13,834 nucleotides of DNA from Thermodesulfovibrionales bacterium. GTDB taxonomy: Bacteria > Nitrospirota > Thermodesulfovibrionia > Thermodesulfovibrionales > UBA1546. Position 1 is the stretch's first letter, and each line of letters opens with the position of its first letter. The position numbers were made by a program, and so were the translations under genes. The DNA lies in the NCBI GenBank assembly GCA_919901705.1, contig CAKKPR010000263.1, positions 1 through 13,834 on the forward strand, read 5' to 3'. Under the pieces are notes generated by a model. It did no database searches. It was not told the origin of the DNA and worked only from the letters and a program-made list of their open reading frames with translations. Shown here piece by piece: positions 8,030 to 13,834 of the stretch.

Positions 8030-9136
8030 CTACTTTTTTGGAACGCCTATTTGAATAAGGTCAGGCACATCGTCCACCTGCCTGCATATTTCATGTCCCA
8101 TTTCCATGCCTGTTGAAGGCACTGAAACATGGCCCTTCGGGCCTGTCCCTCTGAGGGATTCCCTTGGCCCCGTCTTTCCCTCCCATTTTCCACACCGCCC
8201 GCCGGTTCTGCCGATTATTTCAGCAGCATTGAGGACCTCGATTATTTCACAACAATTCGGACAATCACCGCATTCGAAACCCTTTGTAATAATAGGCTTA
8301 GTTGATGCTTCTTTCCCGCGAAAATTTGTCTTTTCTATGCAGGATTTTGAAGCGATAATCGCGGCCCCATAGGCCCCCATGACCATATTGTAAGGCGGAA
8401 TAATGATATCGCACCGAAGCGCCTCTTTGAAAGCGCGGTGTATTCCCTTGTTTGCGCTCACGCCGCCCTGAAAGACAATGGGAGGTTTAATCTCCTTCCC
8501 GTTGCAGACATTTGAAAGATAGTTTCTGACAAGCGCATGGCACAGCCCCATCGTGATGTCTTTTTGTTCATGCCCAACCTGTTGTTTATGAATCATGTCA
8601 GACTCTGCAAATACAGTGCAGCGCCCGGCTATGTTCGTGGGAGTTTCCGACATCATCGCCCTGGCGCTCAGTTCTTCAATAGTGATATTCAGTCGTCTTG
8701 CCTGTGAATCAAGGAAGCTTCCTGTGCCCGCGGCACAAACCAGGTTCATTGAGAAATCTACAACCACTCCATCCCTGACAATTGTTACCTTGCTGTCCTG
8801 TCCGCCGATTTCGAATATAGTCCGCACCTCGGGATAGAGATGTAACGTCGCACGGGCGTGCGCGGAAATTTCGTTTTTGATCACATCCGCGCCGACGACT
8901 GCGCCGGCCAGTATCCGGCCGCTTCCCGTCGTGCATACACCCCGGATGCAAAACCGGTCAGGCAACTGTGCCGTGAGTTGCGCAAGGCACTGCTGCACCG
9001 ACTCAATCGGGTGGCCGTCCCCCCGCTTGTATATTTCGCAAAGGACTTCACCTTCCGGCGTAATAACCACACAATTTGTACTGATTGAACCGACGTCAAT
9101 ACCCAGATAACAGGAGTTGTTCATTTGTTTACCCAT
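8030..9136 (-). CDS. BcrA/BadF/HgdC-type ATPase: 2-hydroxyacyl-CoA dehydratase activase with Cys-rich C-terminal tail
   Basis: I chose the ATG at 9136 (368 residues), preceded by AGAGGG at 6-nt spacing. The open frame back to 9316 lies within the upstream gene and has no family match. A second ATG at 9124 is possible. ASKHA ATPase features are clear: GIDVGSISTN (12-21), TTGSGR (69-74), IGGQDSK (110-116) and QGGVSANKG (223-231). The two cysteines that in the family bridge one [4Fe-4S] cluster across the homodimer are Cys134 (CAAGTGSF) and Cys173 (GRCTVFAESD). Such activases use ATP to push a low-potential electron into a dehydratase or reductase partner. Odd: after the ATPase there is an extension of about 80 residues with Cys289, Cys292, Cys295, Cys296 and GRCGKW (Cys315), resembling the linker in the large fused activase proteins. 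It overlaps the upstream gene by 8 nt. Confidence 0.9.
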   Translation of the reverse strand: MGKQMNNSCYLGIDVGSISTNCVVITPEGEVLCEIYKRGDGHPIESVQQCLAQLTAQLPDRFCIRGVCTTGSGRILAGAVVGADVIKNEISAHARATLHLYPEVRTIFEIGGQDSKVTIVRDGVVVDFSMNLVCAAGTGSFLDSQARRLNITIEELSARAMMSETPTNIAGRCTVFAESDMIHKQQVGHEQKDITMGLCHALVRNYLSNVCNGKEIKPPIVFQGGVSANKGIHRAFKEALRCDIIIPPYNMVMGAYGAAIIASKSCIEKTNFRGKEASTKPIITKGFECGDCPNCCEIIEVLNAAEIIGRTGGRCGKWEGKTGPRESLRGTGPKGHVSVPSTGMEMGHEICRQVDDVPDLIQIGVPKK

Positions 9137-10235
9137 GGCCTGCCCTCTTCCCGCGCTGAGCGGTGGAGCTATTTTTTTTTCTTCTTTCCATAAGGACATC
9201 GGCAAAAGCTTCCAGGCGGGTAGCAATACCGACGCTACAGGTATGCTCATCATAAGACATTTCCAGTATGGGAATATTCTTATCTTTACTGACACGTTTG
9301 AGGATCGGCCGTACACTGACTTCAGGCATGCATCCGGAGGGGCACAGATGAATCATGCCGTCATAGCCCTCATCCGCACAATGTATCGAGTAAGCAACGG
9401 AATCCAGGGCATGTCCGCCAACCGAATTTTGTAAATACCGGTCTGCGAGTTTGGACAAAGACTTTCTTCTGCTTTGGTTCAAAAACACGATCCGCGTTAT
9501 ATTCTGCAACTCTTCCCCGAGCAAAAAGAAGTTCCTCAATTCAATCCCCTGGCTTCCAAGTATATATTCAATATTTTTATTCAAACACTTGTCCCGCAGA
9601 AAAGATATTTCGCCGACAAGTCCGACCTTGAGCGGCTTTTTCTCTTTATCCACCGGAATGTCAGCGAAGCAGCCGGCAGCCTTTTTGCGGATGGCCCTGG
9701 TCTGTGCCATGGTCTTGGACTCACTGAGTTCCACGAGTAACTTATTCATTACCTGCGTTGTGTCCCCGTGTGTAATTTCAATGGCCCTTGTCCGCCAGGC
9801 CGCAACCTCCAATTCATCAATAACTTTTATCTTTTGTACCGTATGGAATAAGGGTTTGATAAAAGTTATCGGCCCGGGATCAAAATGCCGTACGATAGGC
9901 GGTTTAAATCCATCGAAGCCAAGGCCGAAGATCTTTATTTTCAACCCCAGATCTTTGAGTATCTGGCCTATCATATGGCGATAGTATCTGAGCCTGCAGG
10001 TGCCGACACTATTGACCATAAAGGCATACTCAACACCTGCTCTGTCTGCTTCAATAAAGTGGCCAAGGTGAGCCTTGAGAGGCAGGCAGACCGATTCCGG
10101 CGCCGCGTCTATACCTAACTTTAAGGCTGCAGGCGTAGTTGCGGTCGAAGCCCATGCGTTAATACCGAGAGATTCAACGGCTGTAGCAAGCGCTATTGTG
10201 TAGTTGCCTATGTTGGGGATGGCCATATAAGTCAT
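9129..10235 (-). CDS. HgdB/DUF2229-like acyl-CoA dehydratase activase-related protein (B-type subunit)
   Basis: The ATG at 10235 (368 residues) is preferred over a GTG at 10244. It forms an ATGA overlap with the upstream stop and has AGGTGG 5 nt before it. By family resemblance this is a 2-hydroxyacyl-CoA dehydratase-type protein: an N-terminal CLPLKAHLGH motif (about 50-58), a GTCR Cys (about 80), a mid-protein VGEISFL block opening the second domain, then LCPSGCMPE (two Cys, about 298 and 302) and DEHTCSVGIATRLEAF (Cys about 333). The late cysteines are the likely ligands of a [4Fe-4S] cluster that accepts the electron from the activase encoded just downstream. The C-terminal tail is basic and low in complexity. 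Unlike classic HgdA/HgdB heterodimers, its best resemblance is to the middle portion of the large fused 'activase-related' proteins. Substrate unknown. Confidence 0.82.
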   Translation of the reverse strand: MTYMAIPNIGNYTIALATAVESLGINAWASTATTPAALKLGIDAAPESVCLPLKAHLGHFIEADRAGVEYAFMVNSVGTCRLRYYRHMIGQILKDLGLKIKIFGLGFDGFKPPIVRHFDPGPITFIKPLFHTVQKIKVIDELEVAAWRTRAIEITHGDTTQVMNKLLVELSESKTMAQTRAIRKKAAGCFADIPVDKEKKPLKVGLVGEISFLRDKCLNKNIEYILGSQGIELRNFFLLGEELQNITRIVFLNQSRRKSLSKLADRYLQNSVGGHALDSVAYSIHCADEGYDGMIHLCPSGCMPEVSVRPILKRVSKDKNIPILEMSYDEHTCSVGIATRLEAFADVLMERRKKNSSTAQRGKRAGHG

Positions 10236-11230
10236 TGCCGCCACCTGAGCGAGTCTATAAATGCCTCTACCCTTGTATCTATCCCGGACTGCGCCAAATG
10301 TTCATCTACCATCAGATACATGTAAGGGATGTTTTTGTCTTTCATCAGCTGCCGGTACGTATCAATCATCATTGAATCACACCCGCAATTAAATACCGTA
10401 AGCTGAATCACCCCGTCATAGTCTTCACTGGTGAGGGTATTGATCTCATGGTAAATTTTATTGGCTGTGCTCCACAGGATATAACTCTTTGCCGGAGTGT
10501 CATCCGCAAAAGATACCAGTTCGACTTCTACGCCCATGCTTTCCAGTTTGTTCAGAATCGGGCCCGCGATAAAATTGTCATGAATTACATAGGGATGTCC
10601 TATAAGCAAAAAACGCGGCGCCCCTTTTATTCTATCCGGCCGAGCCATTTTTTTATGCGCCGCTTCCATGGCGCTGAATGAGCTATTTATGGCAGAAAGG
10701 GTTTTGCTCTTTTGTATGTTTAATTTTTTACCGAGGAGCAACAAGGTCTTGGATAAAGGACTCCTGCTCACGTCAATGTCAATTGACAAAACTTCAGTCC
10801 CCCGGGCGATATCAGCCCTTGCCGCATCAGGGAGCGGGCCAAATTTTGGACAGGAGAGATGGTTTTTGATGGTTGACAGGACACGGGGCACAAATACCAT
10901 GTCGACTTTGCCGACAAGCTCGGCAAGGTGCGCATCAAACAACTTGTTGGGCAGGCAGTGTTCTGTCTCTGATATCTGAGAGGCCTTCTCAACCGTTTTT
11001 GTAGTTGAAGGCCTGGAAACTATTGGTTTCATTCCCAACTCACTAAAAAAGGTCTCCCACAGGCCGGGGTATATATAGTAGAAGAACATCCGGGGAATCC
11101 CGATTCTGAGTGAACTGCAACTATCAGTGCCTGATTTCCACATCCATTCCGGTGAAATATTCCTGAGAAACTTATTGCCTGTGCCAATATACACACCGGC
11201 ACTTTCATGTAGACGTTTAATCATAATCAT
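10232..11230 (-). CDS. DUF2229/HgdB-like acyl-CoA dehydratase activase-related protein (A-type subunit)
   Basis: A 332-residue protein and the first gene of the minus-strand unit. An RIGIPRMFFYY block (42-52) opens the domain, as in the DUF2229 family. It is followed by ETEHCLPNKL (Cys92), SCPKFGPLPD (Cys127) and, in the second half, FNCGCDSM (Cys282, Cys284) and DEHLAQSGIDTRVEAF (309-324). The last motif parallels DEHTCSVGIATRLEAF in the adjacent gene, so the two are paralogues, but the Cys of that motif is absent here. It presumably forms a heterodimer with the downstream B-type protein and receives electrons from the activase. ATG codons at 11230 and 11224 are both possible; neither has a clear Shine-Dalgarno. 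The gene overlaps the next by 4 nt. Classic enzymes of this group remove water from 2-hydroxyacyl-CoA or reduce aromatic acyl-CoA by ketyl-radical chemistry; the actual substrate here cannot be read. Confidence 0.8.
   Translation of the reverse strand: MIMIKRLHESAGVYIGTGNKFLRNISPEWMWKSGTDSCSSLRIGIPRMFFYYIYPGLWETFFSELGMKPIVSRPSTTKTVEKASQISETEHCLPNKLFDAHLAELVGKVDMVFVPRVLSTIKNHLSCPKFGPLPDAARADIARGTEVLSIDIDVSRSPLSKTLLLLGKKLNIQKSKTLSAINSSFSAMEAAHKKMARPDRIKGAPRFLLIGHPYVIHDNFIAGPILNKLESMGVEVELVSFADDTPAKSYILWSTANKIYHEINTLTSEDYDGVIQLTVFNCGCDSMMIDTYRQLMKDKNIPYMYLMVDEHLAQSGIDTRVEAFIDSLRWRQ
10241..10246 (-). promoter_or_regulatory. Ribosome binding site fixing the start of the B-type dehydratase gene
   Basis: On the minus strand AGGTGG lies 5 nt before the ATG at 10235, inside the end of the upstream gene, whose TGA overlaps that ATG. 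This supports translational coupling and the shorter start. Confidence 0.65.
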
Positions 11231-11252
11231 CTATAAATTCATCAATTTCAAT

Positions 11253-11281
11253 ATTATACAATGCATAGATAAAATAAGGAA
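11253..11281 (-). promoter_or_regulatory. Possible promoter of the dehydratase/activase operon
   Basis: On the minus strand a perfect TATAAT (11258 down to 11253) lies 17 nt after a weak -35 candidate TTCCTT (11281 to 11276). Initiation would fall about 10-20 nt before the ATG at 11230, leaving a very short leader. The -35 match is poor, so this is only a candidate. Confidence 0.4.
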
Positions 11282-11304
11282 CACGTTTCTTCACAGTGTC
11301 CAAG

Positions 11305-11332
11305 TTGACAATGAAACTTTATAAGCTATATT
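11305..11332 (+). promoter_or_regulatory. Sigma70-type promoter for recR
   Basis: A perfect TTGACA (11305-11310), a 16-nt spacer and TATATT (11327-11332, one mismatch to TATAAT). Initiation would be near 11339, so the recR leader consists almost entirely of the heptamer repeats that follow. It is divergent from the dehydratase-operon promoter candidate 24 nt to its left. Confidence 0.65.
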
Positions 11333-11345
11333 CTAAAAGCAGCTG

Positions 11346-11380
11346 CTGAAAACTGAAAACTGATAGCTGATAGCTGAAAA
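11346..11380 (+). repeat. Five tandem 7-bp repeats abutting the recR start codon
   Basis: Heptamers in register: CTGAAAA, CTGAAAA, CTGATAG, CTGATAG, CTGAAAA. The last A of the fifth copy is the A of the recR ATG at 11380. The repeats occupy the place where a Shine-Dalgarno would be expected, and none is visible. Confidence 0.85.
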
Positions 11381-11973
11381 TGGCACTGGGCATAATAGAA
11401 AATCTTATAAATGAACTTACAAAACTTCCGGGCATCGGCAGGAAGACCGCCCAGAGGCTTGCATTCTTCATACTCACATTGCCTGAGGACAGCGCAAAAG
11501 GCATTGCAAGGGCTATAAATGATGTGAAGGAAAGGGCGCGTTTCTGCAGCAGGTGTTTTAATATTACTGACTCGGAGATTTGCAGCATCTGTAGTGACGA
11601 ATCAAGGGACAGGACAAGAATCTGTGTTGTTGAAGAGCCAAGCAACATACTTGTTGTCGAAAGGGCAAAAACATTTAACGGCCTTTACCATGTACTTCTT
11701 GGCGCTATTTCCCCGATAGACGGCATGACACCTGACAAGTTAAAGATAGCTGAACTTGCAGAACGAGTAAAATCTGACAGTGTATCGGAAGTAATACTTG
11801 CAACTAATCCGAATACAAAAGGAGAGATGACAGCACAGTATATAAAGGATGTCTTAAAACCCTTCAATGTGAAAGTCACGCGAATCGCTTATGGCCTCCC
11901 GATTGGAAGCGATATCGAATTCGCAGACGAGGTGACTTTAAGCAAGGCTCTTGAAGGAAGAAGGGAGATGTAA
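11380..11973 (+). CDS. recR: Recombination mediator protein RecR
   Basis: A 197-residue protein, the normal RecR length. An N-terminal helix-hairpin-helix contains LPGIGRKTAQRLAF (16-29). A four-cysteine zinc finger (Cys56, Cys59, Cys68, Cys71; spacing C-x2-C-x8-C-x2-C) is followed by a Toprim domain (about 79-175) with VVEEPSNI, YHVLLGAISPIDG and ATNPNTKGEMTA. The C-terminal GLPIGSDIEFADE block (about 176-188) is the family's hallmark. RecR works with RecO (and RecF) to load RecA onto SSB-coated single-stranded DNA during gap repair. The usual dnaX and ybaB neighbours are not visible upstream: instead recR has its own promoter and stands divergent from the dehydratase genes and convergent with the amidohydrolase gene, 4 nt away. 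Confidence 0.97.
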   Translation: MALGIIENLINELTKLPGIGRKTAQRLAFFILTLPEDSAKGIARAINDVKERARFCSRCFNITDSEICSICSDESRDRTRICVVEEPSNILVVERAKTFNGLYHVLLGAISPIDGMTPDKLKIAELAERVKSDSVSEVILATNPNTKGEMTAQYIKDVLKPFNVKVTRIAYGLPIGSDIEFADEVTLSKALEGRREM

Positions 11974-11977
11974 ATCT

Positions 11978-13288
11978 TTATCTGATTTTGTTCCTCCATT
12001 CTCTCGCTTTTGATATTATCTCATCTTCATCAGCGGTGCAGAGTTTCCCATTAGCCACAACGAGCTTGCCGTTTACAAAAACAGTTTCTACATCTGACGC
12101 CATTGAAGAATAGACAATATGGGAATAGATATCGTATAAAGGTGTTAGATGGGGTTTATCGAGGTTCATTATTATGATGTCTGCGGCCTTTCCCTTTTCA
12201 AGACTTCCCGTTATCTCTCCAAGTCCCAGAACTTCAGCGCCCCATCTTGTTGCCATCAAAAGCGCTGTCTTTGCAGCAAGAACAGTGGGGTCGCCTGATA
12301 CAGCCTTGTGAACCTTTGCAGCTGTAGACATCTCGCTTAATATATTCAAGTCATTGTTGCTTGCAGCGCCGTCTGTTCCGAATGTGACTTTTATACCTGC
12401 CTTAAGCATCTGAGGAACAGGCGCAATGCCAGAACTCAACTTCAGATTGCTCTCTATGCAGTGAGAGACTCCAACCTTATATTTTGCAAGCGCTTCTATT
12501 TCCTTCTCATTAATCCATACACAGTGGGCTGCGATAATTTTCTCGTCGAGAAAACCGAGTTCATGCAAATGTTCAACAGGTCTCCTGCCGTATTTTTTCT
12601 CTATATCTTCGACCTCCCACTTCGCTTCTGATAAATGAATATGAATAGGAACATTATATTTATCAGCTATATTTTTTACCTTCGTTAAAGTTTCAGGCCC
12701 GCATGCATATATCGAATGGGGTGCAATGCAGGGAACAACAAGTTCGTCTTTCTTCCACTTTTCTATAAATTTTTCAGCCTTGCCGAGATATTCATCCGCA
12801 TTCTTTCCCGATATTGTAGGGAAATCAACAATGCCTGCGCCGAGCACTGCCCTCATGCCGATTTTTTTTGCTGCCTTGCCGGAGGCATCCTCAAAAAAAT
12901 ACATATCACTGTAAGTTGTGATTCCGGCCTTAAGCATCTCAAGGCATGCAAGCTCTGTTGCATCTGAGACAAATTCAGGGCTTAACCATTTGTTCTCAGC
13001 AGGCCAGATATGCTTTTCAAGCCATTCTTTTAACGGAAGGTCATCAGCCATCCCCCTGAAATAGACCATTGCAGCATGGGTGTGGGTGTTGATTAGTCCA
13101 GGAAGGACTGCCCTGTTTTCCCCGCCGATTACGTTCTTGAAAGGATATTTTTTTGAAATGTTACCGAAGCTGCCGACCTCTTCAATCTTATTCCCTTTGA
13201 CAACCACAGCTCCGTTTTTGATAACGGCCTGTCCTTTATCCATCGGAAGGACATAGTCACCGCAAATAATATAGTCAGCTTTTTTCAT
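11978..13288 (-). CDS. mtaD: Amidohydrolase, MtaD-type 5-methylthioadenosine/S-adenosylhomocysteine deaminase
   Basis: A 436-residue amidohydrolase-superfamily metalloenzyme. Metal-binding HTH (His69, His71) lies in the INTHTHAAM motif, and His218 with the catalytic Glu221 in IHIHLSEA. His255 in AAHCVW and Asp306 in FGTDGAASNN complete the site. SNLKLSSGIAPVP (280-292) is typical of MtaD/TrzN-like deaminases acting on adenosine derivatives. The enzyme would convert S-adenosylhomocysteine or methylthioadenosine (and, in some relatives, 5'-deoxyadenosine) to inosine analogues in the cytosol, a way to salvage SAM by-products. Guanine-type or other amidohydrolase substrates cannot be excluded. 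The start MKKADYII matches family N-termini, yet its only purine-rich sequence, AAAGG, touches the ATG directly with no spacer. The gene is convergent with recR. Confidence 0.88.
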   Translation of the reverse strand: MKKADYIICGDYVLPMDKGQAVIKNGAVVVKGNKIEEVGSFGNISKKYPFKNVIGGENRAVLPGLINTHTHAAMVYFRGMADDLPLKEWLEKHIWPAENKWLSPEFVSDATELACLEMLKAGITTYSDMYFFEDASGKAAKKIGMRAVLGAGIVDFPTISGKNADEYLGKAEKFIEKWKKDELVVPCIAPHSIYACGPETLTKVKNIADKYNVPIHIHLSEAKWEVEDIEKKYGRRPVEHLHELGFLDEKIIAAHCVWINEKEIEALAKYKVGVSHCIESNLKLSSGIAPVPQMLKAGIKVTFGTDGAASNNDLNILSEMSTAAKVHKAVSGDPTVLAAKTALLMATRWGAEVLGLGEITGSLEKGKAADIIIMNLDKPHLTPLYDIYSHIVYSSMASDVETVFVNGKLVVANGKLCTADEDEIISKAREWRNKIR

Positions 13289-13350
13289 CCTTTAAAATAC
13301 TGCCATAGTTTATGAGAAAAAGACAATTGCTGCGGCCTTTTATAAAGCAA

Positions 13351-13504
13351 CTCTCTTAGGCGAGTGGGCATAGCCATCTTCCGAAATGCCCACCTATCCG
13401 CCTTCTGCACTTTTGTCCCCTGGGGCTTGAATTACTGCGGCAGGCGGAGAAGTTGGGGCAAGGGGTGGGTAAGATTTTGTAATTGAGGAAAAGCTCTCAG
13501 AGAG
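13351..13504. other. Gene-free region with nested inverted repeats (candidate structured RNA or small mobile element)
   Basis: This lies within the 291-base gap between the amidohydrolase gene and the small toxin-like gene. A perfect 7-bp inverted repeat, GTGGGCA (13364-13370) and TGCCCAC (13387-13393), is extended by AGGCG (13358-13362) with CGCCT (13399-13403). The outer arms CTCTCTTAGG (13351-13360) and TCTCAGAGAG (13495-13504) can pair at 9 of 10 positions. CCGCCT (13398-13403) can alternatively pair with AGGCGG (13442-13447), and TTGTCCCC (13413-13420) can pair with GGGGCAA (13455-13461) with one bulge. No protein is encoded. I cannot assign it to a known RNA family and cannot tell which strand would be transcribed. 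Confidence 0.35.
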
Positions 13505-13512
13505 ATAATTTG

Positions 13513-13540
13513 TTGCTAAATTCAGTTTTTTTATGATAAT
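13513..13540 (+). promoter_or_regulatory. Weak promoter candidate for the small toxin-like gene
   Basis: TTGCTA (13513-13518), 16 nt, then GATAAT (13535-13540): four and five matches to the sigma70 hexamers. It lies about 40 nt before the TTG start, in an AT-rich stretch. Confidence 0.3.
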
Positions 13541-13579
13541 TTTAGATATAAAGGATGAGAAAACCAAAGGCAGGAATTT

Positions 13580-13789
13580 TTGGAAATTGCTGATTTAATA
13601 ATAACACCGGAAATACTCGATAAGCTTATATGGAAACATAATGTAACTGAATCAGAGGTCAGACAGGTCTTTCTTGATAAACCACGGTACAGATTTATCG
13701 AAAAAGGCAGGTATATGGGTGAACATTTATATCTCGCTCTCGGAACTACAGACGCAGGGAGGTATTTAGCTATAACTTTAGATCAGTAG
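13580..13789 (+). CDS. Small BrnT-like (RelE-superfamily-like) protein, apparently C-terminally truncated
   Basis: A 69-residue frame starting with TTG at 13580. An in-frame stop at 13556 rules out an upstream start, and GGCAGG (13569-13574) lies 5 nt before the TTG. The sequence resembles BrnT-type ribonuclease-toxin relatives: KHNVTESEVRQVFLDKPRY (19-37), then the GEHLYLALGTTDAGRYLAI block (47-65), as in 'KHgVs..Eve.vF..pr...e......GE.lY.alG.T..GRyl.v'. Members normally continue for about 20-30 residues beyond GRYL with a further strand and an ARDM-type end carrying conserved residues; here the frame stops four residues after AIT. The missing tail and the sequence that follows suggest a broken gene. 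No antitoxin is visible, though one could lie beyond the window. Function as an active toxin is doubtful. Confidence 0.6.
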   Translation: MEIADLIITPEILDKLIWKHNVTESEVRQVFLDKPRYRFIEKGRYMGEHLYLALGTTDAGRYLAITLDQ

Positions 13790-13834
13790 TGTCCGCTTAA
13801 AATGAAGTTTATCATGCATAACAGTATGAATACA
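13790..13834. mobile_element. Possible insertion-sequence end at the window edge
   Basis: Directly after the truncated toxin-like gene comes TGTCCGCTTAAAATG (13790-13804). It resembles, from memory, terminal repeats of the type 'TGTCCGnTTAAAA' seen in some bacterial insertion sequences. An ATG at 13802 opens a frame that stays open for all 11 codons to the edge, which is too short to identify. The other end and any target duplication lie outside the window. Confidence 0.3.

Noticed and set aside
8008..8038. Possible intrinsic terminator (CCGC...GCGG followed by six T) at the end of the biosynthetic operon
   Set aside because: Only four continuous pairs, with mismatches inside, and five bases separate the arm from the T run; it also overlaps the coding ends of both convergent genes. 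Too weak to call.
9137..9316. 60-residue N-terminal extension of the activase frame
   Set aside because: It lies within the upstream dehydratase-like gene, contains no ATPase-family sequence, and a good ribosome binding site precedes the ATG at 9136.
9451..9984. 177-residue plus-strand frame opposite the B-type dehydratase gene
   Set aside because: It is a shadow of a well-supported minus-strand gene: no motif and no plausible ribosome binding site context.
1..13834. CRISPR arrays, tRNA or rRNA genes
   Set aside because: I saw no repeat-spacer pattern and no tRNA- or rRNA-like sequence on either strand; this was by-eye reading, so a very divergent RNA gene could be missed.

Overview
The window looks like a piece of an anaerobic, Gram-negative-type bacterial chromosome. 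Two cobalamin-binding radical SAM enzymes, an oxygen-sensitive CoA-dehydratase activase module and moderate GC fit anaerobes such as Nitrospirota/Thermodesulfovibrionia or deltaproteobacterial lineages. That placement is inference; no marker in the window fixes the taxon. All but a few percent of the window is coding.

Region 1 (1-8024, + strand) is a seven-gene, tightly overlapping operon whose 5' end lies outside the window. In order it encodes: a beta-ketoacyl-synthase-fold protein (5' end cut off) without a recognisable Cys-His-His triad; a free-standing acyl carrier protein; a condensation/acyltransferase-fold protein with HxxxD; an FAD-dependent oxidoreductase; a B12-binding radical SAM protein; an AMP-forming acyl ligase; and a second B12-binding radical SAM protein. 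This reads as an acyl-ACP or polyketide-like specialised lipid/metabolite pathway. The ligase would load an acid, the ketosynthase-like protein and its (probably upstream) partners would build the chain on the ACP, the radical SAM and flavin enzymes would modify it, and the condensation-like enzyme would transfer or release it. The product cannot be named from the sequence.

Region 2 (8030-11230, - strand) converges on that operon. It is a three-gene translationally coupled unit: two HgdB/DUF2229-like dehydratase-type proteins followed by a BcrA/BadF/HgdC-type ATPase activase with a cysteine-rich tail. Together they look like the parts of the large fused 'acyl-CoA dehydratase activase-related' protein made as separate polypeptides. 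Substrate unknown.

Region 3 (11231-13288) is housekeeping. recR (+) has a good sigma70-type promoter and a perfect run of five 7-bp repeats directly against its start codon. Convergent to it is an MtaD-type amidohydrolase (-), which may deaminate S-adenosylhomocysteine, methylthioadenosine or 5'-deoxyadenosine, all by-products of SAM enzymes.

Region 4 (13289-13834) has about 290 bases without a gene, with strong and partly competing inverted repeats. Then comes a small BrnT-like toxin-type gene starting with TTG that seems cut short at its C-terminus, exactly where a sequence resembling an insertion-sequence end begins at the window edge.
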